Shown here piece by piece: positions 6,284-14,571 of a stretch of 39,899 nucleotides of DNA (position 1 is its first letter; each line of letters begins with the position of its first letter). Position numbers and translations under genes: made by a program. Under the pieces are notes generated by a model. The model did no database searches, was not told where the DNA came from, and saw only the letters and a list, made by a program, of their open reading frames with translations. The DNA is from a virus: IMG/VR virus record IMGVR_UViG_3300001728_000002, positions 1-39,899 of that record; one strand, given 5' to 3'.

Positions 6284-6432
6284 CCGACAGGAACGCACAG
6301 GAACGCGCCCGCAAATCACCGGTCAACCGGATGATCGACGAAGATGACGATCCGGTGATGCAGAGGGACGCGGATCCGCGGCACATGGTTGGCGATCGGC
6401 CCGATGGAAAATCAAGCGAGGAGGCGGCGTGA
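6280..6432 (+). CDS. 50-residue hypothetical protein
   Basis: A short, highly charged frame (MTDRNAQERARKSPVNRMI, then an acidic DEDDD run) with no hydrophobic core. Its ATG overlaps the preceding stop as ATGA and its TGA overlaps the next start as TGATG, so coupled translation is likely. It ends in -SSEEAA, whose codons form the ribosome binding site of the next gene. Confidence 0.55.
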   Translation: MTDRNAQERARKSPVNRMIDEDDDPVMQRDADPRHMVGDRPDGKSSEEAA

Positions 6433-6998
6433 TGGTTCGGAAATGTGAAGGGTGCGGGATCGGGTTTCAACGGTCGGATGATCGCCCCGAATGTTCCGAA
6501 TGCGAAGAGATCGAGTCCGCAGTCGACAGCAGTTTCTTTGCGCAGCCATTTGCCGACCTGGCCGACATGCAATTGTGGGCGGCGGAAATCATGCAGCGCG
6601 AACCCGATTTCGTGATCGGTGACAATTATCTGCGCCGGTGGTGGGTCGTGCCGCGCAATGAGCAGCATAATATGTATCTGCACGAGATTTTGCACAGCGA
6701 CGATGATCGTGCGCTGCATGACCATCCATGGGAAAATATCAGCTGGTTGCTGGAAGGCGAATATCTGGAGCATCTTCCCGATGGCAGTGTCGTGCATCGC
6801 AAGGCGGGTGATTTCGTCAAGCGCGAGGCAACGGCACTGCACCGGTTGGAAATTCCCGAAGGGGGCCGGGCGGTGTCTCTGTTCATCACCGGGCCGAAGG
6901 TCCGCGAATGGGGTTTTGCCTGTCCGCAGGGATGGCGCCACTGGAAAGATTTCGTTGCCGAAAATCCTGGACAGATTGGGCGGGGGTGCGGCGAATGA
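6432..6998 (+). CDS. phage cupin-domain protein with N-terminal zinc ribbon
   Basis: A 188-residue protein. The N-terminus has two CxxC pairs (CEGCG and CSEC), a likely zinc ribbon. The rest is a cupin barrel: a metal-binding HDHP at about residue 98, then a glycine turn, KAGDFVKREATALHRLEI with a third His, and LFITGPKVREWGF near the end. Such cupins are frequent in phage early regions but their substrate is unknown. The ATG at 6432 follows GGAGG and is preceded by an in-frame GTG that could also start. Confidence 0.7.
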   Translation: MVRKCEGCGIGFQRSDDRPECSECEEIESAVDSSFFAQPFADLADMQLWAAEIMQREPDFVIGDNYLRRWWVVPRNEQHNMYLHEILHSDDDRALHDHPWENISWLLEGEYLEHLPDGSVVHRKAGDFVKREATALHRLEIPEGGRAVSLFITGPKVREWGFACPQGWRHWKDFVAENPGQIGRGCGE

Positions 6999-7684
6999 TC
7001 CAGATCACCCCGCGCGAGCAGCGGATGCTCGATATATTGACCGCCGCTGCGGAGGCGGGGCAGGTCTGTCCGACCAATGACGCGCTGTGCGGCGAACTTG
7101 GGATGAACAGCGTTGGCGCGCCACCGCAGATCATGAACAAGCTGGTCGCCCAGGGGCTGATCACAATCGAGCGGTTCAAACAGTCGCGGATCGTGACGAT
7201 CGTGGCCACCGGCAAGTCGACCGCCGGTGAGCGCGGGGATCCGCATTGCAGTGAAGCGGAATCGCGCAATGTGCCGATGCACCGGTTGAATGATGACGAA
7301 GCGGTGGCGTTCAAGCGCGAGCTGGAGGATTATCTGGTCAATACCGGCAGCGCGCGGGTGCGCCTGTCGCTGGAGGCGCTGGCGCACGGGTCGGGCGTGC
7401 AGAATATTCTCGCCGCGCGCAACCCGAACCGCGACACGGTGGAAGCCTTTCGATCGGCGATGCGCCGTTTCCCCGACGGGCTTCCGGCGTTGAAAAAGGA
7501 ATCGCGATCCCCGACCGGCAAAAAACAGACACCCGAACCGATGATGCGGGCCGATGAACTGGACGCGCGGCGCGGCGAGGGCGATCGTCGTCATGCCGCG
7601 CATGTGCAGCGATGCGAAGCCGCGCATCGGGCGCGCCATGGTGATGCTCCCTTTGGCAAGCCGCTGGAAAGCATGGTGGTGTGA
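6995..7684 (+). CDS. winged-helix phage regulatory protein
   Basis: A 229-residue protein. Residues about 5-66 form a LexA-like winged helix (REQRMLDILTAAAEAG, CGELGMNSVGAPPQIMNKL, then QSRIVTIV). A second helical region (about 90-150) contains LSLEALAHGSGVQNILAA, similar to short HTH motifs in lambda-type repressors. The C-terminus is charged and probably disordered. I use the ATG at 6995 (ATGA overlap), not the longer frame. Confidence 0.6.
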   Translation: MIQITPREQRMLDILTAAAEAGQVCPTNDALCGELGMNSVGAPPQIMNKLVAQGLITIERFKQSRIVTIVATGKSTAGERGDPHCSEAESRNVPMHRLNDDEAVAFKRELEDYLVNTGSARVRLSLEALAHGSGVQNILAARNPNRDTVEAFRSAMRRFPDGLPALKKESRSPTGKKQTPEPMMRADELDARRGEGDRRHAAHVQRCEAAHRARHGDAPFGKPLESMVV

Positions 7685-8505
7685 TGGCTGATTCTTCAAA
7701 CGCTATATTGGGTACTCCTCCGACGCTGGAGTGGATCGATATCGATCGGTTGCAGATCGACCCGGTCTATCAGCGGGTGACCGAGGGCGTGCAATCAAAG
7801 CGTATCATCAAGTCGATGGTCCACAGTTGGGACTGGCGACTTTGTCTTCCCTTATCCATTTCCCGGAGAGATGATGGGGCCTTGCTGGTCGTTGACGGTC
7901 AGCACCGGCTGTTTGGCGCGCGCGACAGGGGTGATATTCCGCACCTGCCTTGCGTTGTTTCCAGCCACGCCAATGCAGCGGAAGAGGCGCGGACCTTTGT
8001 CGCGTTGAACCAGCAGCGGCAGAAACTGTCGCAGGGCGATATATTTCGCGCCAGCCTGGCGAGTGGTGATGTGGAAGCGAAAGCGACGTTACGGTTGATC
8101 GAAAAGACCGGACTATCGCTGGCACCACATTCCAACTGGACCGGGTGGAAGCCGCTGCAGATATTCTGCGCGCCGGCGATTACCAAGGCGCGTCTGCAAT
8201 ATGGTGATGGTGTCGTCGGGAAAGCGCTGGCGGTTCTGGCCAAGGCCTATTGCGACGAACCGCTGCGCTTTGCCGGGACATTGCTACCGGCGCTCTATCC
8301 GGTTTTTCAGGGTCGGGCGAAGATGGCCGGTTTTGACCAGGACCGTTTTGCCGAGGCAATTGCCAGTGTCGAACAGCAGGGTTGGCTCGATGAAGCCAGT
8401 GTGATCCGCATACAAAACCAATGCTCCCGTCGGGAGGCGCTGATCACCGCGTTCATCATCGAATATGATGCCTTGTGCGCCGCCGATAAAGGAATAGCCG
8501 CATGA
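7684..8505 (+). CDS. ParB/DGQHR-like phage protein
   Basis: A 273-residue protein with a ParB/Srx-like N-terminal domain: IDIDRLQIDPVYQR, then VVDGQHRLFGAR, the DGQHR box of the superfamily, at about residues 63-74. Members may bind or nick DNA, or hydrolyse nucleotides as ParB does. The C-terminal half is helical and unassigned. It begins with a TGATG overlap and ends in ATGA. In a replication operon it could act on DNA organisation or host take-over; a nuclease role is possible but unproven. Confidence 0.7.
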   Translation: MADSSNAILGTPPTLEWIDIDRLQIDPVYQRVTEGVQSKRIIKSMVHSWDWRLCLPLSISRRDDGALLVVDGQHRLFGARDRGDIPHLPCVVSSHANAAEEARTFVALNQQRQKLSQGDIFRASLASGDVEAKATLRLIEKTGLSLAPHSNWTGWKPLQIFCAPAITKARLQYGDGVVGKALAVLAKAYCDEPLRFAGTLLPALYPVFQGRAKMAGFDQDRFAEAIASVEQQGWLDEASVIRIQNQCSRREALITAFIIEYDALCAADKGIAA

Positions 8506-8744
8506 CCCGCCGCACTTTCGCCGACGTCGAGCGCGGCGCCAAAAGCGCGGAACGGGTGCTGGAGCGCGACGGGTTTCGTGAATTGATCGAACAGAAACGG
8601 GCCGGATTGCGCCGCGCGATCACCCAGGGCCGGATCAGCGCCGATATGGCCGACCAGATCGAACGGGTGATGATCAGCATGACCGACGATGTAAACGCCG
8701 GGCTGCACCGGATGGATTTGAGTGAAATGGGGACAAAGTCATGA
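8502..8744 (+). CDS. small helical hypothetical protein
   Basis: An 80-residue, nearly all-helical, charged protein (ERGAKSAERVLERDGFRELI and later DMADQIERVMISM). No domain is recognised. ATGA overlaps join it to the ParB-like gene and to the DnaA-like gene, so it may be an accessory factor for one of them. Confidence 0.6.
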   Translation: MTRRTFADVERGAKSAERVLERDGFRELIEQKRAGLRRAITQGRISADMADQIERVMISMTDDVNAGLHRMDLSEMGTKS

Positions 8745-9025
8745 TCCATGATCCGTTCCTGTGCCGTGCCGCATCGGTGACCGGTGTCGCGCGGGCGGTC
8801 ATTTGTGCGTCCGGACGCGCGGCCGATAACCGGATTTCCAAAGTGCGCTTTGCGGTCGCCCATGTGATGCGCGAACAGCTTCACTGGTCCTATCCGCGGA
8901 TCGCCGGTCGGCTTGGTTTTCGCAACCACAGCAGCGCGCTGTACGCTGTCCGGCAATCGCGCAGGCTGCGGACAAACTGCAGCGATCATGCGCGGATGCT
9001 GAGTGAACTGGAACGGGTTATATGA
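8741..9025 (+). CDS. stand-alone DnaA domain IV-like DNA-binding protein
   Basis: A 94-residue protein whose residues about 32-75 resemble the C-terminal DnaA-box-binding domain of DnaA: a basic helix (RISKVRFAVAHVMREQ), then YPRIAGRLGFRNHSSALYA, which parallels the DnaA signature GGRDHTTVLHA, then a further helix. There is no AAA+ domain. It could bind DnaA boxes at the phage origin or compete with host DnaA. It lies in the replication operon with ATGA overlaps on both sides. Related single-domain proteins are found in some proteobacterial phages; the precise role here is inference. Confidence 0.7.
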   Translation: MIHDPFLCRAASVTGVARAVICASGRAADNRISKVRFAVAHVMREQLHWSYPRIAGRLGFRNHSSALYAVRQSRRLRTNCSDHARMLSELERVI

Positions 9026-9153
9026 CCGTCTTCCCACCCAGCTTTGCCGATAAATTCGGCCTGATATTGTGCGATCCGCCTAGGGCTTTTCGCACCTATT
9101 CGGGCGGTGACCGCACGCCGACGCAAAAGAAATTCAATGCGGAGGCGGCGTGA
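9022..9153 (+). pseudogene. N-terminal remnant of an MT-A70-type adenine methyltransferase
   Basis: A 43-residue frame with FGLILCDPPRAFRTYSGG followed by RTPTQKKF. This matches the start of MT-A70-like phage DNA adenine methyltransferases, which begin around a DPPW catalytic motif. Here the motif reads DPPR, and the protein stops about 25 residues later instead of after about 200. It then runs straight into the shared GGAGGCGGCGTGATGG junction of the next gene. The simplest reading is a deletion that removed most of the gene while keeping the coupled start and stop signals. The alternative is a functional short peptide. Confidence 0.6.
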
Positions 9154-10793
9154 TGGGGTTGATCATTGACAATTTTGCCGGTGGTGGCGGTGCCTCAACG
9201 GGGATCGAGGCGGCAATAGGGCGTTCGGTCGATGTCGCGATCAACCATGATCCCGAAGCGATTGCGATGCACAAGGCCAATCACCCTGCGACCCGGCATT
9301 TTTGTCAGTCAATCATGGCGATTGACCCACTGGATGCTACCGGCGGTCAGTCCGTCGATCTGGCGTGGTTCAGCCCAGACTGCAAGCATTTCAGCAAGGC
9401 CAAGGGCGGCAAGCCGGTCAGCGCGAATATTCGGGATCTGGCGTGGATTGTGATTCACTGGGTAAAGCGGCTCGGGGCCAATAAACCGCGCGTGATCATG
9501 CTGGAAAATGTCGAGGAATTTCGCACTTGGGGCCCGATCGGTGATGATGGCCGCCCTTGTCCGGATCGCAAGGGGCAGACGTTTGACAAATGGGTCGGAC
9601 AACTGCGCCGGCACGGCTATCGCGTTCAGTGGCGCGAGCTGCGCGCGTGCGATTACGGCGCGCCAACCACGCGCAAGCGTCTTTTCCTGATCGCTAGGTG
9701 CGATGGCGAGCCGATTGTCTGGCCGTCCCCGACGCATGGCGAGGGGCGTCCACATCCATGGCGCACGGCGGCGGAAATCATTGACTGGTCGATACCTTGT
9801 CCCAGCATATTTACCCGCAAGCGGCCATTGAAAGACGCGACCTGCAGGCGGATTGCGGTGGGGATCCAGCGCTATGTGATCGATGCGGCGCAACCCTTCA
9901 TTGTTCCACTGACCCATCATGGCGGCGAGAGCCGTGTCTATGGGCCGGAACAACCCTTGCCGACGGTGACGGGTGCCAATCGCGGCGAGATGGCCCTGGT
10001 CAGTCCGTCCATTATACCGGTGACGCACACGAACGGTGGCAATCTTGCCAATACGGCGGACGAACCGTTGCGGACTATCACCACAGCCAAGGGTGGGGAA
10101 TTTGCTTTGGCGGGTGCGACGCTGGTGCAAACCGGATATGGTGAGAGAAAAGGGCAAAAACCGAGGGTACCCGGGTTACACAAGCCGCTCGGGACGGTGG
10201 TCGCTGGTGGCGGTAAACACGCTTTGGTGTCCGCCTTCATGGCGCAACATAATACTGGTGTGATCGGCCATGAAGCGAAAAAACCGCTGTCGACGATCAC
10301 CCAGCGCGGCACCCAGCAAAATCTGGTCACCAGCAATCTGATCAAGCTGCGCAATAACGCGATTGGCCAGTCGGTCGATGAGCCGGTTGGAACATTGACC
10401 GCCGGTGGTGGGCATTTTGCCGAGGTTCGCGCGTTCATGGTCAAATATTACGGCAATGAACAGGGTGGCCACGGCATGGATGCGCCGATCGGTACGGTAA
10501 CGACGAAAGACCGGTTCGGTCTGGTCACTGTCACGATCGAAGGCATCGAATATGCAATTGCCGATATCGGGATGCGAATGCTGGCCGCGCACGAACTTTA
10601 TGCGGCACAGGGTTTTCCGCCAGACTATAAAATCGCGGTCGACGGGCCTCCGGATCGGCATGGCCGGATCAAGCCGCTGACCAAGACCGCCCAGGTGCGA
10701 ATGTGCGGCAACAGCGTTTGTCCGCCTATGCCGGAAGCGCTGGTGCGGGCGAACATGCCTGAAATTTGTTCAACTGTGCGGGAGGCGGCGTGA
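9153..10793 (+). CDS. C5 cytosine DNA methyltransferase with internal repeats
   Basis: A 546-residue cytosine-5 methyltransferase, probably protecting phage DNA from host restriction. Visible motifs: I (IIDNFAGGGGAST), IV with catalytic Cys77 in SPDCKHFS (PDC instead of PPC), VI (LENVEEF, about 118), VIII (TRKRLFLIAR, about 170) and the final GNSVCPPMP (about 519). Residues about 250-460 contain five degenerate repeats of 40-50 residues with the core P-L-T-I-T---GG--ALV. They sit where target recognition is expected. The ATG at 9153 follows GGAGG; the GTG three bases earlier is an alternative. Confidence 0.9.
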   Translation: MGLIIDNFAGGGGASTGIEAAIGRSVDVAINHDPEAIAMHKANHPATRHFCQSIMAIDPLDATGGQSVDLAWFSPDCKHFSKAKGGKPVSANIRDLAWIVIHWVKRLGANKPRVIMLENVEEFRTWGPIGDDGRPCPDRKGQTFDKWVGQLRRHGYRVQWRELRACDYGAPTTRKRLFLIARCDGEPIVWPSPTHGEGRPHPWRTAAEIIDWSIPCPSIFTRKRPLKDATCRRIAVGIQRYVIDAAQPFIVPLTHHGGESRVYGPEQPLPTVTGANRGEMALVSPSIIPVTHTNGGNLANTADEPLRTITTAKGGEFALAGATLVQTGYGERKGQKPRVPGLHKPLGTVVAGGGKHALVSAFMAQHNTGVIGHEAKKPLSTITQRGTQQNLVTSNLIKLRNNAIGQSVDEPVGTLTAGGGHFAEVRAFMVKYYGNEQGGHGMDAPIGTVTTKDRFGLVTVTIEGIEYAIADIGMRMLAAHELYAAQGFPPDYKIAVDGPPDRHGRIKPLTKTAQVRMCGNSVCPPMPEALVRANMPEICSTVREAA

Positions 10794-11545
10794 TGGTGGA
10801 ACTTGTACAGACGGATGGACCGCCCTTGCCCGATGCATTGAAAGGCGATGCTATGGCCGAATCCATCTGGGCTGGGACGTTCGATTTCCTGAAATTTTAT
10901 GCCTGGTGTGAGGCGCATGAAGATGACGCTCCATGGTCGTTAAAGGCATCGGTCTTTGACTGGGACCGCGAACTGGCCTCCGAGATGGACCTATCCATCT
11001 TTGGCCTGAAATTCACCGCAGTCACCGCGCTTCGCGATATGGGGATGGAGGTCGGTCAGATATTGCGCTGGCAGAGCCAATATGCGCTGGGCCGGATGCG
11101 GGTGGAATTTGGCCGCGGTGGCTTTTGGAACCCGATTGATATCGGCGGTGTGCCGGCGCTGGTGCTGCCGGTGATGGATGGGCCGATGCTGGTCGATATA
11201 GTCGCCTTTTCCCCGTTATCGCCCGATCAGTGGTATCTGCGCCGCGGTGATGGTCGGATATTGGGATCTGGCGGAGGCAAGCCAGACTGGGAAACCGGCG
11301 TCGAGGAAATACCGATATTTGCCACGCCATTTGATTGGATGATGGCCGGTGGCGACGGGGTCTGCGTGCTGGTCTGGGATGAACGGGCCATTCGTGAACT
11401 GGCGGCGCTGGGATCGAAGATCAGGCTGATGGCCGACAGCGATATTCTGGCCGACCATATCGAGCAGAAAATCAAGGCGGTGCCGGTCTTGCCCGAAGTG
11501 GGCGTGCAGACGGCGCAAATCATGACATTGGAGGCGGCAGAATGA
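10793..11545 (+). CDS. hypothetical phage protein upstream of gapR-like gene
   Basis: A 250-residue soluble protein with no recognised domain. Residues about 110-165 are beta-rich and hydrophobic ([20 protein letters not shown]), followed by [20 protein letters not shown] and a helical end. The layout suggests an alpha/beta domain, perhaps associated with the primase two genes downstream, but no catalytic residues are convincing. It starts at the third copy of the GGAGGCGGCGTGATGG junction and ends in an ATGA overlap. Confidence 0.6.
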   Translation: MVELVQTDGPPLPDALKGDAMAESIWAGTFDFLKFYAWCEAHEDDAPWSLKASVFDWDRELASEMDLSIFGLKFTAVTALRDMGMEVGQILRWQSQYALGRMRVEFGRGGFWNPIDIGGVPALVLPVMDGPMLVDIVAFSPLSPDQWYLRRGDGRILGSGGGKPDWETGVEEIPIFATPFDWMMAGGDGVCVLVWDERAIRELAALGSKIRLMADSDILADHIEQKIKAVPVLPEVGVQTAQIMTLEAAE

Positions 11546-11784
11546 GCGAGGGAAATGTGGCAGCGGAGCAGCTGCGCCTGTTTATCGAGCGTATCGAGCG
11601 CCTGGAGCAAGAGAAAAAGGGCATGGCGGATGACATCAGGGATGTCTATTCCGAGGCCAAGTCGCAGGGATATGACGCAAAAATCATGCGTGAGGTGATC
11701 CGGCTCCGCAAAATGGAGACGCACGACCGACAGGAACATGACGCGATATTGGACACGTACAAGGCGGCGCTGGGTCTGGCATGA
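11542..11784 (+). CDS. GapR-like (DUF2312) nucleoid-associated protein
   Basis: An 80-residue protein matching the GapR/DUF2312 family nearly end to end: [39 protein letters not shown], and [10 protein letters not shown]. In Caulobacter, GapR is a dimeric or tetrameric clamp that binds overtwisted AT-rich DNA and supports replication and topoisomerase action. A phage copy directly before the primase-helicase suggests a role in phage replication or in displacing host GapR. It has ATGA overlaps at both ends. Confidence 0.88.
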   Translation: MSEGNVAAEQLRLFIERIERLEQEKKGMADDIRDVYSEAKSQGYDAKIMREVIRLRKMETHDRQEHDAILDTYKAALGLA

Positions 11785-13649
11785 GCGCAGCCACGTCCAA
11801 CCCGGTCGCGGGGAAGCGGGATGCTTCCGCCGCCGGATCCGCTCCGGATCCCGCAAGCCCCGATCATGGCGGCGCGGTGCACAAGGTGCGCTGCGCGCCC
11901 GACATGGCCAAGGATCGCGCGGCCAGTTTCCTGCCGCTGACCGATCTGGGCAATGCCGAAAGGTTCCGGTTGCGCTATGGTGATGATTTCCGCTTTTGCC
12001 CCGAAATAGGCTGGTATGCTTGGGACGGACGCCGCTGGGCGTTGCTGAGCGAGGAAAAGGACAAATTGCCGGCACGCGTGATGCAGGCGGTCTATGCCAC
12101 GGTGCGCGGGATTATGTTCGAGGCCAGACTGGTCGAGGCAACCGGTTTCGAGGCACCGGATCCGGTGGTGCTGGATATTGACCGGCGACAGGCAGTGCTG
12201 GCCGAGGTGGGCAAGAACCCGCAGCTTTATGATCGCAGTCTGGCCGACGATCCTGAGCGGATGGCGGAATTCGAGAAACTGGGCCATCTGAACCGGGTGA
12301 TCAAGATCAAGCCGAATAAAGAGGCGATCATCCATGCCGACCTGCTGAAAATATGGGCACGTGCGTCCGAGGGCAATGCGCGGATCAATTGTATCGCCAG
12401 CCTGGCCAAGAATTTTGACGATATCGTGATCCGGCCTGAATCGCTCGATCGCGACCGGATGGCGATCAATTGTCTGAATGGCACGTTGCGCATCGAACAG
12501 ATGCCGAAAAAGCGGCCCGATGCCGATATCAAGGCGGGAAAGTCCAAATTTCACACGGTGTGGGGCGCGAAGCTCTATCCGCACGCGCGCGGTGACCTGA
12601 TCACCAAAATTGCCAATGTCGAGTGGAAGCCGGCAAAGAAATGCCCGCAATATGATGCGTTCATGGAGCAGGTGCAGCCCGATCCGGCAATGCGCCAATT
12701 TCTCGACCAATGGGGCGGTCTGTCGATGACCGGAGACATAAGCGAACAGAAAATGGCGTTCTTCTATGGTCAAGGACGCAACGGCAAGGGTGTAACGGTC
12801 GAGACATGGGCCTATATTGCCGGGGATTATGCCGGCAGCGTTCCGATCGAGAGTTTTCTGTCCGGTGGCGGGCAGCGGCGCGGTGACCAGGCAACCCCCG
12901 ACATCGCCCGTCTGCCCGGGGTGCGGTTCCTGCGCGTTTCCGAGCCTTCCAAAGGCGGGACGCTGAATGAAGGGCTGGTCAAGATGGTTACCGGCGCCGA
13001 TCCGGTCGACGCGCGGCACCTGAACAAGGGGTTTTTCACCTTTCTTCCCGAGTTCAAGATGACGATATCGGGCAATCACAAGCCGAAAATCAAGGATAAT
13101 AGCGACGGTATATGGCGGCGGATGCAGTTGGTGCCGTGGAATGTCCAGATCCCGTGGGACAAGGTCGATCGCGAGCTGGGCGACAAGCTGCACAGCGAGG
13201 CATCGGGGATATTCAGCCGGCTGATCATGGGATTGCTCGACCTGCGCCAGAATGGCCTGCAGACGCCAGACCAGATCACCGCCGCTACCCAGCAATATCG
13301 CGATGACAGTGACCCGCTGGGCCGCTTTCTGGCGCAATGTTGCCTGATCAGTGGTGACGTGCCCGCACGCGAGCGGGCGCCATCCAAGGAACTATACGAG
13401 CTGTTCGTTGCCTGGGGCAAAGAAGCGGGGGCGGCCGAGTGGACCACCCAGGGCTTTGCCGCGGCGATGCGGGACAAGGGATTTGAGTCCAAGCATAGCG
13501 ACGGCACCAAGTGGATCGGGGTGCAGATACTGGTCGCCCGAAGCGAAATAGAGAGCGGTCAGTGGACAGCTGTCAACGACAGCTCGACCGATGATGACCG
13601 TCCTCCGGGCCATGATAGCGGTGATCCTGTGCCGGGATTTGATGACTGA
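11781..13649 (+). CDS. D5/P4-type primase-helicase
   Basis: A 622-residue phage/plasmid replication protein. The superfamily III-like helicase core is at about 290-500, with a Walker A ([11 protein letters not shown], about 330) and the downstream [17 protein letters not shown] typical of D5/P4 helicases. The C-terminus (about 515-590) is the winged helix that ends this family. Residues 1-50 are Ala/Asp-rich and look disordered. No clear catalytic primase motifs are seen in the N-terminal half, so priming may rely on the host or an unrecognised domain. It is the last gene of the early operon, followed by a terminator. Confidence 0.9.
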   Translation: MSAATSNPVAGKRDASAAGSAPDPASPDHGGAVHKVRCAPDMAKDRAASFLPLTDLGNAERFRLRYGDDFRFCPEIGWYAWDGRRWALLSEEKDKLPARVMQAVYATVRGIMFEARLVEATGFEAPDPVVLDIDRRQAVLAEVGKNPQLYDRSLADDPERMAEFEKLGHLNRVIKIKPNKEAIIHADLLKIWARASEGNARINCIASLAKNFDDIVIRPESLDRDRMAINCLNGTLRIEQMPKKRPDADIKAGKSKFHTVWGAKLYPHARGDLITKIANVEWKPAKKCPQYDAFMEQVQPDPAMRQFLDQWGGLSMTGDISEQKMAFFYGQGRNGKGVTVETWAYIAGDYAGSVPIESFLSGGGQRRGDQATPDIARLPGVRFLRVSEPSKGGTLNEGLVKMVTGADPVDARHLNKGFFTFLPEFKMTISGNHKPKIKDNSDGIWRRMQLVPWNVQIPWDKVDRELGDKLHSEASGIFSRLIMGLLDLRQNGLQTPDQITAATQQYRDDSDPLGRFLAQCCLISGDVPARERAPSKELYELFVAWGKEAGAAEWTTQGFAAAMRDKGFESKHSDGTKWIGVQILVARSEIESGQWTAVNDSSTDDDRPPGHDSGDPVPGFDD

Positions 13650-13729
13650 TGGCCGGTGAGTTCCTTTCTCGGCCATATAGGGCTGTGTCCGGCAGTGGTG
13701 GCGGGTTTGAGGGTGATTTCCTCTGGCCA

Positions 13730-13768
13730 CCGTCTCTCCGAATGGAAGGGCGCGGAGAGACGGCTTTT
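13730..13768 (+). terminator. candidate terminator of the early operon
   Basis: A perfect 11-bp inverted repeat, CCGTCTCTCCG (13730-13740) and CGGAGAGACGG (13753-13763), with a 12-base loop and a short CTTTTC tail. It lies 80 bases after the primase gene. The T-tract is short, so termination may be partial or factor-modulated. Its arms are also two of the GGAGAGA/TCTCTCC elements. Confidence 0.6.
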
Positions 13769-14016
13769 CACCGGAATGGAGGGAGGAAAGGGCGGAGCCG
13801 TGCGCCTTTGGAGGGAGTGGAGGGCAAATCGCCATGGTTTCACATATGTATGCGCGCAGGGGCGCACATCTGGAACTATAGTGAATCTCTCTCCAGTCTC
13901 TCCATTATTCTAAATATCTTTCTAGGAAAGAAGGGCAAGACTATGAATGATAGGGATAATCTGGTTGTTCATGGAAATGGAGAGAAGTCTCCATTTCGGG
14001 TGATCATGTGGAGAGA
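13733..14016. promoter_or_regulatory. cluster of GGAGAGA/TCTCTCC heptamers
   Basis: Six copies of the heptamer in either orientation: 13733-13739, 13754-13760, 13888-13894, 13897-13903, 13979-13985 and 14010-14016. Several form inverted repeats, including a perfect 10-bp stem with a 4-base loop at 13974-13997. The stretch 13650-13942 has no convincing gene. It separates early from late functions and may hold a binding array or RNA structures for late control. Confidence 0.4.
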
Positions 14017-14056
14017 GGCTCCAGCTTTCGCAGTTTTGCGTGGAGGGAGTGTCTGA
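13943..14056 (+). CDS. possible 37-residue peptide
   Basis: A short frame (MNDRDNLVVHGNGEKSPF at the start) whose TGA overlaps the next ATG as TGATG. AAGGG lies about 9 bases before its ATG. The 10-bp hairpin at 13974-13997 falls inside it. Weak support: it could be a leader peptide coupling translation of the next gene, or chance. Confidence 0.3.
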   Translation: MNDRDNLVVHGNGEKSPFRVIMWREAPAFAVLRGGSV

Positions 14057-14571
14057 TGGGTAGGGAGGCGCAGGGGCCGACGCCCGCAATGGGGCACTGG
14101 ACGTTTGATATGGTGCAGGAACAAATGGTCGAGGCCGTGCGCATCTGGTGGCGGACACCGGGGCGGGTCGGTCCGGGCCGTGGTCCTTATGCCGGTGATG
14201 GTCCGTGGGAGTTGATGGTGCGCGAGGCTTGGCTTGGTGACTATGACGCGCGCGGCGGTGATGGTGTGTCCAGCGATGTGCCGCTGCGGTCGGCAGCAAT
14301 GACGCGGGCCGATGTTGCTGCGCGTGATCTGGCCAGCGACTGGCTGACCCATGTGCCAGAGCGTGATCGCAAGCTGGTGGTGATGGCGCTGGGTCAGTTG
14401 GCCAGCGGTAGATCACGCGTGTCCTGGATGAAGTTGCGGCGTCCGATGGGGGTCCAAATAGGCGCGCATGGGCTTCGGCGGCGATACACCCGCGCAATCG
14501 GTGGTATTGCCGATAAGCTTAATCGGCGGAAATGCGAAGGTAGACACGGTCAAGGCCTAGAATTGTCATGA
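14056..14571 (+). CDS. DUF6362-like phage protein, candidate late regulator
   Basis: A 171-residue protein. The N-terminal part (MVEAVRIWWRTPG then GPWELMVREAW) and the C-terminal part (VPERDRKLVVMALGQLASG, then RRPMGVQIGAHGLRRRYTRAI) resemble DUF6362-type proteins found just before terminase genes in alphaproteobacterial phages. The C-terminal part looks like a sigma region 4 or HTH-type domain. Function is not established; position suggests control of late transcription. GGAGGGAG precedes the ATG at 14056. The longer frame upstream is rejected because of the TGATG junction. Confidence 0.6.
   Translation: MGREAQGPTPAMGHWTFDMVQEQMVEAVRIWWRTPGRVGPGRGPYAGDGPWELMVREAWLGDYDARGGDGVSSDVPLRSAAMTRADVAARDLASDWLTHVPERDRKLVVMALGQLASGRSRVSWMKLRRPMGVQIGAHGLRRRYTRAIGGIADKLNRRKCEGRHGQGLELS

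Noticed and set aside
11646-13337. 563-residue minus-strand open frame
   Set aside because: Antisense shadow of the primase-helicase, whose Walker A and family motifs are clear on the plus strand.
13649-14056. 135-residue open frame following the primase with a TGATG junction
   Set aside because: It runs through the candidate terminator and the heptamer cluster, and its composition is unlike a folded protein. Only the last 37 codons (13943-14056) are kept as a weak possibility.
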